Source of the DNA: Daedaleopsis sinensis
Lineage: Eukaryota; Basidiomycota; Agaricomycetes; Polyporales; Polyporaceae
Reading direction: 5' to 3'
Length of the DNA: 64,000 nucleotides
Assembly (NCBI GenBank): GCA_033807695.1
Contig: CM066304.1
Coordinates: 3,348,001 to 3,412,000 of the forward strand
The position numbers were made by a program, and so were the translations under genes. This document shows, one piece after another, positions 32,461 to 43,406 of this stretch (position 1 is its first letter; each line of letters starts with the position of its first letter). The notes beneath the pieces are model-generated. The model saw nothing but the letters and a program-made list of their open reading frames with translations, was not told the DNA's origin and did no database searches.

Positions 32461-35400
32461 TCACACAGCCTCGGAAACGTATCGTTCTTTGGAGAGGAGG
32501 TTGAGGCGGTCGAGGCGCGATAGCTCCTCGCGAAGTTCAGCTGAGAGCGGCCCTCTGAGTTTGTTCCGAGGGAAGGGTCGGAGGATCCGCAAACCCTTGA
32601 AGCTTCTGACACGCGACAACATAACGTAGACTCCTTGCAGAGTGCGGGCAGACGCAAGGTCCACGATTGCGGAGTCCAGTGACCTTCCCTGTGCCTTGTA
32701 GTCGGTGTAGCAGTAGGCTGGCAGAAGAGGCAACTGGAGACGGACTACTTTTATGCTCTCCAGCTCGTTCGTCGAATTGTTTGTGCGTACCCACTTGAAA
32801 GTAGTTTGGACGGGAAATATCAGTACGATATCCTCGTCAACAGTGTCAGTGAGTGAGCCGGATCCCGGAATGTGGACATAGACGACGGCGGGGACTCTGA
32901 AACCGTCTATTAAGTCGTACCTGATGTCGGTGACGACGCCGATGGCCCCGTTGACGACGTGATTGGCAAACGCTAGATTTTCCTGCACCATGACCTTCAT
33001 GCCCGGGAAGAGTTCCAACCTGCATGGAACGTCCTCGGTAACTTTGGATCTAAGTTTCCGGAGCTCATCGCGAACGGCACCTTGAACTATCTTGCCGTCT
33101 ATCGTGTCGAGACAGTAGTACGTGTGCATGTCTGCGGATATCGACTCCGCGTGGATCCGCAGCAAGAATTTATTGATGGCGTCGCGAGTCGTCTTCAGTC
33201 CGACGATGACGGGCGTGTCGTCGAAGGTGCTGCACGGGAAATCCGTTGACGTCAGGGATCTCACTAAGACGCTCTGCTGTAGATCAGCAAAGTCGTCAGC
33301 TACCCCGTTCCGGTGCGCGGTCTCAGAACGACCAACACGAACACGATCTAGGAGCTCTGCATACTTCCGGTCTCCTTGTTGGCGATGATTTTTCTTCAGT
33401 AGTACGACAGTGTGCACTAACCTCCATAGATACACGCCTTTGAGCGCGGCAACGCCTTTACCAGTCTGACGGAGTGCGTTAGGGAGGTGCGCATTGGAAA
33501 CAAGCTCATGACTGAAAAGCGATGGAACTCTGACCGGTCGTAACTGACCGAAATCTCCGGTGAAGATGACGTGGACACCTCCGAAAGGAAGATCTTCGGC
33601 GGTTCCCGACATGCCTTTGGCGCGCTGCAGTCTCGTGGAAACTTCACACAGAGTAGGGGCGCCTATCATCGACACCTCGTCTATTATCACGTATTCCACG
33701 CGCTCCCATATGTTGACTAGATCCTGGATGTCCTTCGGTAGCGGGCGAGGCATCATCACTAGTGAGTGTATAGTGTAGCCTCCTATGAGTATGGCCGCTG
33801 CACCCGTAGGGGCTGCTACCAATATCTCATGACGGCGTCCTAATTGCTTGAATAATTCCAGGATGGCGTTCACGACGTATGTCTTGCCGGTGCCCCCGAC
33901 TCCGCCAATGTACATCAGTAGCTGGTCCCCACCAAAGCACGCGTGGCGGGCAACGATATCGAACGCACGGTACTGCTCCTCGTTATCTTGCAGACGGAAC
34001 TCAGCCCTGACCCTTTCAATCGTATCCATCAGTGGCGTAGCACTCCCCCTTGCCAAACTCGCTTCTGGCAGGTGCGCCTCTTCGTCACCAAGTCGAACTA
34101 TTTCGATTGCCGGGGGACGTTTGCCGCCTTGATCTACACGGCGACGTTTGCGGGTCTGCGACGCGCTCGGCTGGGAGGTGGGTCTTCTTTTCTGTTTCAG
34201 GCGGTGCATCTCTTGTTGTTGCTGCGTAATCATCCCCCGATCAGTTCCCTGCACCGCTTGAACTGTGCCGTAGATCGGAGGGGGTCTCTGTGGTGTACCC
34301 TTGCCGAAGGTTTTCTGAAGAGCGACACGAGCCGGAAGCGTGATAAGCTTGTCGAGGGTGCGGAGGATGTTCGTATCGTCGTCGATGTCCTCCTCATCGT
34401 CGAGCAGCTGTTGGTCGAAGTGCTGGACGTCCAGATGCTCGGTGGGTTCTACGTTGTGGGTTCCAGGGTCATAGGGAACGTGGACTGTATCGAGTAGGCT
34501 TTTGACTGCACGTCTTTCGTCCCTTGCTCTGTCCCGTGCATCTTTGCATTCGGACAAAACGTTCATGTGGGTGATGATGTGGTGGTGCTCAGAGGGTATA
34601 GACTCGTGTCGTCGAACGTATGCCTCGTACCAAGATTCCGACGGGTGTTTCAGGTCTGAGGGCACCCTCCATGGAGTGAACAGCATGAGGACAATTCGAG
34701 ACCACTCCTCCCTTTCCACGTCGCTCCGGTCGTTGCGGGGGATGCGGTTGCCGAGAATCACGGGAATCACCCACATCACGCGCTTACGGACTAGGTGAGT
34801 GTCGCGATGTGGGTGATCCGGCATGAATTCCCCTCGCGTTTCCTCTCGACGTCCGTGTCGGCTGGAACCCGTGTTCTCAAAGTCGTTCTTGTGGGCTAGG
34901 CGAGTCGTTTCGCTGCGTCGGGTGATCTTCTCGGTCATACCGGTATATTCGTATAGCCCCATCGAGTCGAACGGCTCGTTCTCGGGTCGGTACAGATAAT
35001 CTTGCTGCTGAGATATTGCGGAGATCGAGCCATCCTGCAGTGTGAGCGTCACGGACTCTCCTGAGTCGTGGACTTCGCTGTCCCCGGTGTGCCCTGCATC
35101 CACGCTGGAAGCCCTAGAAGGTGGTGCGGATGACAACTGCATGTCATTGTGACCCTCCTGTGTGGTGAATGACGCGTGCGTAGCTGCTACGTTAGCCTGG
35201 GGGCGTCCATGGACCCAGTATTCTGCGACCAGTCTTCCGAATATAGGGAGGTGCAGTATGCGAAACCTGTGGCTTGTGTAGTGATCCCCGCCACCTACGA
35301 GGTAACTCATGATCTGTTGGTGCGAGACCTCAGTCCTGCATAACATGCTGTTTACCGTGATCGTGAGAGCACCGGTCTCGTGCTTCTGGGTCCATTCTGG

Positions 35401-38277
35401 TACGTCTTGATACCTCGCGTCTGTCCGCTGAATCGCGTACATCAGAGCCGCCAAACCCAGGTGCGAGGGTATCGGTGCTTTCGTGATGTAGTCGGTAATA
35501 TAGTATATGAGAGCCTTCGCGCCTTCGCCGGACCCAATGTGCTTCACGTCCATGTTGCATTTCATGAGAAACATCACTAAGTCGTTGTAGTTTGCAATCC
35601 TCGGATGAAGGCGCCTGAGCAAAATTGAACCGCTCTCTTCGTCGATGCTCGTGACGGTGCGCGTGGACCCGTCGATGCGCATTCGACAGTTAGCATCTAC
35701 TCGAGGTTGCCCTGAGCGCAGGTACTTCCAGCAAGTCTCGGTGTGCTCGTGCCAGTTGTACTCCTCGACCAGCTCGTTGACGTACGATTGATACAGCCCT
35801 GCGAAGGCCTCCGGGTCCGAGACATAATCTTTCAATAGAGGTCCGGTAATGGTCCCGGGATGGACAAGTCCTTCTCGTTCCAGACGCCGCTGACGTTGTC
35901 CCTCTACTGTCGTCTGGTGAACTTGCACGCTCGTAGTTCCGAGCAGTTCAGACTTGATTATAGACTCTAGCCATCGGAACATATCGTGTTCGTAGAGATC
36001 AGATTCCTTCATCATGTCGCGCATGTCTTGCGGCGAGGGGTGTCCGCGTATCCATATCAGCATGTGACAATGTAGCGTTCCACGAGACTGACACTCAACG
36101 GTGCCGAAGTAGGCAGTGCATTCTCCGAATAGTCCGCCGCCCTTGCCGAATCTCAGAATTGTGTTGATAAAGGAGGAAATCATAATGTGAAAGAAACGTG
36201 CACAGGCGCCTGGATTTTTCGACACAAGTAGTCGTCGCTGCCACTCGGTCAGAGGTACGCCCGTCTCCACCGCTTGGAGGTCGATGTCTTGACCTGCAAG
36301 CAGCTGGACTAGAGGGTGGTTTACGTCGGACGGATTTAACGTAACGAAAAATGCCGGTGTGCCGTGGAAGTTCACCAGCGATCGAATTTGGTTTCGTAGA
36401 CCCATTCGGTACCCCGATGTCCCAGGAAGGTGTCGAAGAACAGTGCTCACGCTATTGACGAGTGCCAACAATTCCCGCTCTTGAACCGTCTGTGCCTCGT
36501 AATTATGCTCTCGAGCAAATGTTTCGATCAACCGTGAGAGTAGCTTTTTGTCGACGGCGAGCAATTGTTGAACGATCTCATGTTGCCGGGATACTTTGAC
36601 ACGAAACCTGACCGAATCGCATATATTCTTCTTCTGAAGGATGTTATAATACACAAAGGCGAAGTCCGGATCGCGTTCAAACCGACTGTCGTACAATTGC
36701 AAAAGGTACTTCAGCTGCTCCTCCATTGTGACCAGAACCAAACGCTGGGGGTGATGAAAGCCGCCTATACCCCACGGATCCAGGTGAGGGAAGAGCCAGG
36801 TGAGCAAACTCTCGTTCTTGAAATCAGGCACGAACCGTTCCCCCGCCTGAGATTTGATGAATCTACCGTTGTGGAGGCAGTGGTATAGGGCCCTCAGCTT
36901 CATGTCTCGATACGACACCGGCGAGTCGTCGCTAGAGGTGTAGCCTACGCTCTCCATAAGGATATCCGATCCCGGGGGAGGCTGAGCTGATATAGTGTTG
37001 CGAGTGGTGTAGTCGGACGCCGCTTCGTCTGTGGACCCGCCTTCGTCTATGAAGCCTATGTCTATAGCGCAAGGGACGCCCACGCCTCGAGCCTTGTCTT
37101 CTTTGCTGAGGAGCGACGCCATATTCTGTTCGCTGATACCGTGGAACTCGGTCGTCGTCATATAATGCGGATTCCCAGATACTAAAAACTCCAGAATTGT
37201 TCTGATGATCGAGGGACGAACGAGAACTGGGCTCAGCTTTCGGATGGTTTCGCGAGTGGGAGGAACCTTACCGACGAAGACGGCGCATGCAGTATCACGA
37301 ACCACGGAGGGCGGAGGAGGTAGCACATCATTTAGCTGCGTAGAGTTTTGAGGCATGACAAGAACGTTTCCTTTCACAAACCGTTGTTCCGTCACGGGAT
37401 CGTCCAAGCTTTGAGCTCCTGGACCCGTGGATTTCCCAAGTTGACTGAAGCGGTACGATATGCGACTGCTACGTGCACGCGCCACTAGTATTTTGTCAAA
37501 CTGCGTGCTGCTGTCGAAGGCCTCTCGAACCGGATCCGGAAGCGCGTCATGACCGTAGTAGAGCCAATTTGCGAGGCAAAGTCTTGGCATGCGAGCTTTG
37601 AGCACGAGCTCGCGATCACATACACGACATAGCGTCATGGGGGCGAGGCGCCAGCGGTCCTGCAGTCCCGCAGGCTCCAGAAATGCTTTCTTGTATAGCG
37701 GGAAATCGTACCCTCTCGGAAGCGCAGCATCTGGTACGCCGGGGTTTTGCAACAAAGTTAGATCGAACTCATTCGGGCGTACCGTTCGAACGTACGTACC
37801 CTCGGTGCGGCGCCCGCACGCCGCGCACGCGAAGGTCTTCATATTCTCTGTGGTCATGTTGGTCTGCCACTCTTCCACAATCTTCTTCCTCAACGATTCG
37901 TCTGCGGTCTGCATGAAGGAGCGGTCGAATCCATCGTTTCCAGTCCGCCATATCTCCCGTTTCCGCTCAACCTGCGTTTGGCTACGTTCGGCACGTAGCG
38001 TGGTAAATATCAGGACAACAGTGGGGCAATGTTCGGAGCATTGGTGCTCCATCATCTTCTGGCGAATAGCGTGGAGACCATCCCTTACGTATAAGGATAC
38101 CTCGTGTGCGTGTGCCAGCTCTCTTAGATCTCCTGCCGACCACATCGAGTACAAGGCAAAGGCACGGGTGATGGAACAGTTCAGCATAATATCGTCGTAA
38201 ACAACGTCCAAGCAGGAGAGCGGCGTGTCATGTGTTATGGAAACGACAGTCTTCAGTTGGTGCGTGACATCCAGCAT
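32461..38277 (-). CDS. Helitron RepHel: HUH replicase plus PIF1-like helicase
   Basis: One uninterrupted frame of 1938 aa from an ATG at 38277. The N-terminal third has the fungal Helitron-associated domain (MTLCRVCDRELVLKARMPRL, QNSTQLNDVLPPPPSVVRD). The Rep part follows: AFFVTLNPSDVNHPLVQLLA (about residue 640), GTVECQSRGTLHCHMLIW with the HUH motif as HCH near residue 734, and LIYYITDYITKAP, the tyrosine motif, near residue 927. The PIF1-type helicase starts at about residue 1435 with Walker A GGVGGTGKT (about 1460), DEVSM (about 1532), FTGDFGQLRPV and, at the end, YKAQGRSLDS and VMLSRVRSFKGLRI. All expected motifs are intact and there is no internal stop, so the gene may be autonomous. 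Such proteins move DNA by rolling-circle transposition. Confidence 0.9.
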   Translation of the reverse strand: MLDVTHQLKTVVSITHDTPLSCLDVVYDDIMLNCSITRAFALYSMWSAGDLRELAHAHEVSLYVRDGLHAIRQKMMEHQCSEHCPTVVLIFTTLRAERSQTQVERKREIWRTGNDGFDRSFMQTADESLRKKIVEEWQTNMTTENMKTFACAACGRRTEGTYVRTVRPNEFDLTLLQNPGVPDAALPRGYDFPLYKKAFLEPAGLQDRWRLAPMTLCRVCDRELVLKARMPRLCLANWLYYGHDALPDPVREAFDSSTQFDKILVARARSSRISYRFSQLGKSTGPGAQSLDDPVTEQRFVKGNVLVMPQNSTQLNDVLPPPPSVVRDTACAVFVGKVPPTRETIRKLSPVLVRPSIIRTILEFLVSGNPHYMTTTEFHGISEQNMASLLSKEDKARGVGVPCAIDIGFIDEGGSTDEAASDYTTRNTISAQPPPGSDILMESVGYTSSDDSPVSYRDMKLRALYHCLHNGRFIKSQAGERFVPDFKNESLLTWLFPHLDPWGIGGFHHPQRLVLVTMEEQLKYLLQLYDSRFERDPDFAFVYYNILQKKNICDSVRFRVKVSRQHEIVQQLLAVDKKLLSRLIETFAREHNYEAQTVQERELLALVNSVSTVLRHLPGTSGYRMGLRNQIRSLVNFHGTPAFFVTLNPSDVNHPLVQLLAGQDIDLQAVETGVPLTEWQRRLLVSKNPGACARFFHIMISSFINTILRFGKGGGLFGECTAYFGTVECQSRGTLHCHMLIWIRGHPSPQDMRDMMKESDLYEHDMFRWLESIIKSELLGTTSVQVHQTTVEGQRQRRLEREGLVHPGTITGPLLKDYVSDPEAFAGLYQSYVNELVEEYNWHEHTETCWKYLRSGQPRVDANCRMRIDGSTRTVTSIDEESGSILLRRLHPRIANYNDLVMFLMKCNMDVKHIGSGEGAKALIYYITDYITKAPIPSHLGLAALMYAIQRTDARYQDVPEWTQKHETGALTITVNSMLCRTEVSHQQIMSYLVGGGDHYTSHRFRILHLPIFGRLVAEYWVHGRPQANVAATHASFTTQEGHNDMQLSSAPPSRASSVDAGHTGDSEVHDSGESVTLTLQDGSISAISQQQDYLYRPENEPFDSMGLYEYTGMTEKITRRSETTRLAHKNDFENTGSSRHGRREETRGEFMPDHPHRDTHLVRKRVMWVIPVILGNRIPRNDRSDVEREEWSRIVLMLFTPWRVPSDLKHPSESWYEAYVRRHESIPSEHHHIITHMNVLSECKDARDRARDERRAVKSLLDTVHVPYDPGTHNVEPTEHLDVQHFDQQLLDDEEDIDDDTNILRTLDKLITLPARVALQKTFGKGTPQRPPPIYGTVQAVQGTDRGMITQQQQEMHRLKQKRRPTSQPSASQTRKRRRVDQGGKRPPAIEIVRLGDEEAHLPEASLARGSATPLMDTIERVRAEFRLQDNEEQYRAFDIVARHACFGGDQLLMYIGGVGGTGKTYVVNAILELFKQLGRRHEILVAAPTGAAAILIGGYTIHSLVMMPRPLPKDIQDLVNIWERVEYVIIDEVSMIGAPTLCEVSTRLQRAKGMSGTAEDLPFGGVHVIFTGDFGQLRPVRVPSLFSHELVSNAHLPNALRQTGKGVAALKGVYLWRLVHTVVLLKKNHRQQGDRKYAELLDRVRVGRSETAHRNGVADDFADLQQSVLVRSLTSTDFPCSTFDDTPVIVGLKTTRDAINKFLLRIHAESISADMHTYYCLDTIDGKIVQGAVRDELRKLRSKVTEDVPCRLELFPGMKVMVQENLAFANHVVNGAIGVVTDIRYDLIDGFRVPAVVYVHIPGSGSLTDTVDEDIVLIFPVQTTFKWVRTNNSTNELESIKVVRLQLPLLPAYCYTDYKAQGRSLDSAIVDLASARTLQGVYVMLSRVRSFKGLRILRPFPRNKLRGPLSAELREELSRLDRLNLLSKERYVSEAV

Positions 38278-39141
38278 CAGTGCCTCCTCGTCGCACCATT
38301 TAAGGGCGCTCCGATCTAGACCGTCCTCGGACAGGTCGACGCGAGCTAGGATGTGTGCACGCTTCAGCCTCCCGTGGATGATACATGTTCAGTCGGACGT
38401 ACCACACGCCGGTTCGTCCGTATCATACCGAGGTTCGCACAACAACTCCCACACATCTGTCCCGGTCAGAGCCACGAAGAGGACGCGAGGGGATGTACTC
38501 ACCAGCGGGGGCATCGATACCCGCACATTGAAACGCAGCGGTTCCGGTTTCTGGGCCACTCGCTTGTTCTGCATTGCAACTGTGTCACAGCGGAAGGACG
38601 ACCTTCCGTGATGTGCTCACCGCCAAAGCGCATTCGTCGATCCTGCGTACCGATAGCGTCCACGTCTTCCAAAAACAGCTGGAGAATCTGCGCCTGCGTG
38701 GTCATGATCGAGGGCGTGTCTGACGGGTTTCGGGTAGAGGACCACTGCCGTCCTATACGTCTGTCGCACTCTAGAGCTGATACCTGCTGACGGGCCGGTT
38801 GCGGTCTTGAGCCCCATTTATCAGCGCCTGCCCGATCATCACGCGACCTCGCAGTGAATGCAGGAACGGTACCTTCACCCACGGTGATAGGCAAACCGCC
38901 CGACGGAGCGCTGGTAGAAGACGAGGGTGGTTCCTCGCATACTGTGCATTGTGTGCGCATGTATTCGCGCGTGTACACGCATGTACTTCACCGACGGTGT
39001 TATGCCGAACCAGTGCCATATCTAGAACCACATTATCAGTGCGGAGCGGTGGCCCGTTCCTACAAGCGGGTGCAATAGTCCAGCATATATGCTCACCGCT
39101 CGCCGGTTCGGTTCCAGCGGTTCTCCACGCTTGTGGTTATC
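38278..39141. other. Intergenic between RepHel and R2
   Basis: A minus-strand frame at 38499-38978 has one protein-like stretch (MTTQAQILQLFLEDVDAIGT, about 38,640-38,700) that could be an unlinked small gene or a 5' exon of the RepHel gene, but I cannot place splice sites with confidence. The R2 promoter must lie in the right half. Confidence 0.35.
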
Positions 39142-40300
39142 ATGCCTGCAGCTGAATCACCGGTCCAATTGGTCGGCGCCGTCTCGGACGACAAGCGATC
39201 TCCTTACGTTCTGTTTCCTATCCAATATCCCGACGTGAGCTGTCCTTGCGTATTCTGCGATGGTAGACCACTCAGTCGTATGTAGCTGTGGGAGGCCTAC
39301 AAACTCGCGCAGTCGTCGTTCTGGACTGCAGACGAGATAGACCTCGCCGAAGATGCGCGTCAGTGGCGCTCGATGCTCAGCGACAAGGAACGGAAGCTGC
39401 TATCCGTTATCATTGCCTTCTTCGTGGCGTCCGACGGCATAGTGGTCGAGAACCTGGCGCAGCGGTTCTGCGCTGAAGTAGACGTACCGGAAGTTAGGTG
39501 CTTCTATGGCTTCCAGATTATGATGTACGTACCATGACGTACCGTCCGTGCCATTGCTAACTGCGTCTGCGTAGCGAGAATGTCCACTCCGAGGTCTACA
39601 GCCGTTTCATACAGGAACTGGTCGCAGATCCGGTGGAGCAGGCCGAGTTGTTCGGAGGTATCGAGGGGATGCCGGCCGTGAAAGCGAAAGCGCATTGGTG
39701 CACGCACTGGATCGCGGCGTCGGACGTTGGCTTCCCGGTCCGCCTCATCGCGTTCGCTGTTGTGGAGGGGGTGTTCTTCTCATCTTCGTTCGCTGCTCTA
39801 TTCTGGTTCCGCGACAGTAACCGCATGCCCGCCCTCACCTTCTCCAATGAGCTGATAGCGCGTGACGAAGGCCAGCACATGGAGTTCGCCTGTCTCTTGT
39901 ACAAGCGCCTTGGTTCGCGTGTGCCGACCAGTGTCGTGCACGACATGGTTAAGGATGCTGTGCTGCTGGAGCAAGTGTTTTTCGAAGGTTAGTCTAGAAT
40001 TTGGATGGAAACGGTCGCTTACGCCGTCCTGCAGCTGCCCTGCCAGACCCGATGCCAGGCATGACGGCCCCGTTGATGAGCACGTACATCGAGTACGTCG
40101 CGGATTTCCTGTTGGTTCGGTTGGGATACCCGCGCCTTTTTAATGCGGTTAACCCGGTGAGTCGTACGGGCCATTCCGGCGGCCGCCTTCTTACTTTTGC
40201 GCAGTTTCCTTTCATGGAACGGACGGCCGTCGACGTGAAGACCAACTTCTTTGAACGTCGCGTCAGCGAGTACCATGGAGCTGTGGTTCGGGCGATGTGA
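39142..40300 (+). CDS. Ribonucleotide reductase small subunit (R2), divergent
   Basis: Five exons with introns at 39235-39285, 39525-39574, 39988-40034 and 40157-40204; phases agree and give 320 aa. R2 builds the diiron-tyrosyl radical used by R1 to reduce ribonucleotides to deoxyribonucleotides. All key residues are present with family spacing: Asp81 (VASDGIV), Glu112 and His115 (IENVHSEVY), radical Tyr119, Glu175 (VVEGVFF), Glu209 and His212 ([10 protein letters not shown]). The N-terminus is short ([18 protein letters not shown] begins near residue 23), shorter than fungal Rnr2 of about 400 aa. The protein ends [18 protein letters not shown], so the usual C-terminal R1-docking tail with its radical-transfer Tyr is missing. 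Sequence is clearly diverged from ordinary fungal R2. R1 lies 14 kb downstream on the same strand. Confidence 0.9.
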
Positions 40301-41987
40301 CTTACAGTCCCTCGAATCGGGCGATAGGGCGATGGTTCGAGACGTATGGTTGGTTTTCCGGGGGACCGTTTATGCCTGTCTGTCTAAGTACATTTTCGTG
40401 CAGTGTCTGTCGAACGTCGACCGTGGCTGAGCCGAAAGGGCTGTCCGTACACATTTACGCTTTGAGCGTGGAGGGCGTACCTCGAGAATGCGGTGAAATT
40501 GTCGGTCCTCGTATGTAGAGGTGGTGCGGTGAGGGGAACGTGGCACCCACCGAAAAGCCGTCGCGATAAGAGTGTTCCCAAGCACGTCGGGCCCTATGAC
40601 GCGGAACAGTACACGTCGGAGATATCTCATCCGACGTCCTTCATTGACCGCTATACAGATAATTAGTACAGATAATACGGCTGGACCGTCTCGTACCCGC
40701 AGGCGCCGCCATCTTGATCCACTAAGGCTACCGGTCTTCCGGTCCGGTGGTATCGTGTGTCGCGCGGCTGCCCCTCGCCAAGTCGCCCATGTACCTTCTG
40801 TCGTATTTGTTCGCGTGACTGCGAGGGCACATTGAGGTACGCCGATCACGCACCCGAGGTCCTCGGTAAGCGATATTTTGCAGACCCCATTGAGGTGCGC
40901 CGGATGAGAGCAGCAGCGATTTATACGGGGGTTGAGTCGCATCTCGAACTGCTCGGATGCTGACTGGTGGCAGAGGCTAAAGAATGTCAGCTCGTAGAAG
41001 TCATGTTTACACTACAGACGGCCCCAGTCGCGACTCACATGCGCGGGTTTACAGCGAGCGGACTATTTCCGACTTTGAGAGACGTCAGCGTGGCTGTCAA
41101 TGCGCAACGTGTCACAGTCGCCTACGGTTCGTTCGACTCTTGTATCATCACGTGTTCCGGTCACTATCCCACGCATATGCAAATTAGTCGGCGTACCACC
41201 TTACCCTCTGTGCCGCCCTGAGTGGTGGGTACCCTTCGTGCGCTCTCATACGGTCAAACGTGCATTCCGTCTGGATCGTCAAACCCGTCGGTAGACGCCG
41301 GTGATAGCAGTATTGAGAGCGGTCTGAGGTACGCCCATCGCATTATCCACCGCCTGCGTTCTAACGATCTCCGCTCGCGGTTCTCGGGTAGGTCGCTGCC
41401 AGTACGCGCAGGGGGTATGCCTTGACGTGCGCAGGTAAAGTTAAGGCCCGCCTTCTGGAGCTAAGGATCTGCGACTCACTCGTATGATTTCAGGCCTATT
41501 CAACGTAACGGAGAATTTGTCCTCATATTGTCACTCGGCGGGCAACTCGCCTGATGGCAGCTGGTCGGCGTTGCTGGAACGTCGTGCCGCGGACGTCGTG
41601 GCAATCGTCGAATTGACTGTGAGTAATGACGGGTATCCACTACTCGAGCCAGCTCTGGAGAGCGACTCTCTCGCGGGTAAGACACGTCCCTTCCTGTAAA
41701 TCGGGCACTTCTGTCCTTGTTGTGAATGCCGCGGTCGTTGACAGGCTAGAGATGTGCGTGGTGCGTGACGTCCCACACTATGTCACTGAATGCTGCACAC
41801 GATGCGAGATACGTGAAGTCGAAGGAGTGTTACGGATGATCAGAACCAAGAAAGCCTGGAATGGTACGTCTGATTCGTCTTCGCCGAGTCTATACACGGA
41901 CCACGCCCCCGGAAACAACATTTACTGAGCGTCCCTAGTCGTAACTGGTCTGCCCGGCGTGATGCGGAGGTCGTCAGGAGGGGATCA
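40301..41987. other. No identifiable gene
   Basis: Short frames on both strands. Some plus-strand pieces are protein-like (41,060-41,110, ISDFERRQRGCQCATCHSRL; 41,670-41,850) and might be exons of an unresolved gene, but nothing joins into a model. The minus-strand frame 40370-40942 has no recognisable features. Confidence 0.35.
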
Positions 41988-43406
41988 TCATGGGGAAGAA
42001 CACTGGAACGGGTGACCTTAGCCTGGGAGTCTCCTCGACGGACGCCCATGCGCACTTACCGGCTTCGGGGAAGTCTCGTCGAGAAGGCTTCGCGTCTTAT
42101 CGACCATAGCAATTCGCTGATTATCGTCCAGCTGCAGGAGATTCTCGCAAAGAGGGAGGAAAGTGGGGTTTACGGTTTCCTGAAACGGCAAGCTAGCTCT
42201 CGGTGTTGCAGTATGGCGATAGTAGGTACTAGCATACCTGAAGAGGCGCAAGCAGACGTACGCGCTGATGCAGTACTGCATCCTTGATGTTGCGCCGGGC
42301 CATGGAAATGCTGTACGTGCCGTCTACTTCCTCCCGCAGCGAATTTCCAAAGCGACCTGACGTTCTGCTCGCCAGGTGACCAGGTATCCTCCCGATAACC
42401 TGCTGGAGCGCTCCGAGCCGAGCGATGGGCGACTCTCCCAGGTGCGGGAACAGGGGTCGTCCGATAACTATCTCTGCTACGACGCACCCAAGGGCGAACC
42501 AGTCAATCCCAGCGCCCCACGAAAGTCCTAAACCAGAGTGTCAGATAGCACAGCGGGTGACGAAAAAGCAACAACGAACCCATGGTCAGCTCTGGGGCTC
42601 GGTATTGTTCTGTACCTGCCAAGCCGTGAAAGTCGCCTGAACCGAATCTCGCGTCGTCTAGGTCTACAATGCGTAGCGACGTGTCCTGCGAATGCAGAAG
42701 GTGTCAGCTTCAGCCTGCCTCAATACGTGCTTTACGCGCGCCTTCAAGCGGAACGACGCGCCGGATAGGTTCGTATGCGGTTCGACGTGAGCTGAAATCA
42801 ACATGATGTTGTCGGGTTTGATATCCGAGTGGACGATGGATGCATCGTGCAAGACTGTCGGGATTCAGCCCGGGTATATCTGCGCTAGCGGTAATTGACT
42901 CACATTGGATTCCTTCCACAAGTTGGCGAATCATGCTGACGACGTCTGCCCGTGGTAGAGGCCAAACTCCGGAGTTCCGGAGCATTTGGCCCAGCGTGCT
43001 GTCGAAGATGGGGAACACGAGGTACGGTCGCGGCCTATCGTCTACATAGTCCAGAATTGACGCGAAAAGGCTGAAATCTGGTCAGACAATAGCCGGCTCT
43101 AGGGCTCCACGACACGACGCACGCGTTTCCACGCTCGCCGCGGCTGCGAATCGTTGCGTACGCCTGTCGTTCGTTCTCTAGATTGGGATATTCCCCCGAT
43201 TCGGGCGCAAAGAACTTGACGGCGACAAGAAGCCCGTCGGATTCGCGTCGTGCGCAATAGACCGTGCCATTGCGGCCTTCGCCCAGTGGTCGTCTCAGGC
43301 GGTCTTGACACGATTGTGTCAACCGGACAAGCTTGGCTAGACGAACATGGACGTACAAGATTGCCGATTCATTGTCCAGCGGAAGACGCTGCAAGTCGCT
43401 ATCCAC
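41988..43406 (-). CDS. Protein kinase, CMGC/LAMMER-like
   Basis: Seven exons with introns at 43071-43122, 42855-42903, 42686-42735, 42528-42579, 42180-42237 and 42003-42059; phases agree and give 366 codons from the first open codon at 43406 (GTG, so a further 5' exon with the ATG is likely). Kinase motifs in order: glycine loop LGEGRNGTVYCA, VAVKFF lysine, ENERQAY glutamate, IVHSDIKPDNIML (HSD instead of HRD), IVDLDDARFG (DLD instead of DFG), YRAPELTMGLSWGAGIDWFALGC-type APE region and RPLFPHLGES. The sequence around PELTMGLSW and the LGALQQVIGRIP block fit the CMGC group, near LAMMER/SRPK kinases. Catalytic Lys, Glu, both Asp and Asn are present, so activity is possible despite the altered HRD and DFG. 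Lies just downstream of R2, on the opposite strand. Confidence 0.85.

Noticed and set aside
31686..32657. A 323-codon minus-strand frame
   Set aside because: It overlaps the end of the RepHel gene in another frame, starts without a good ATG and has the composition of GC-driven open sequence.
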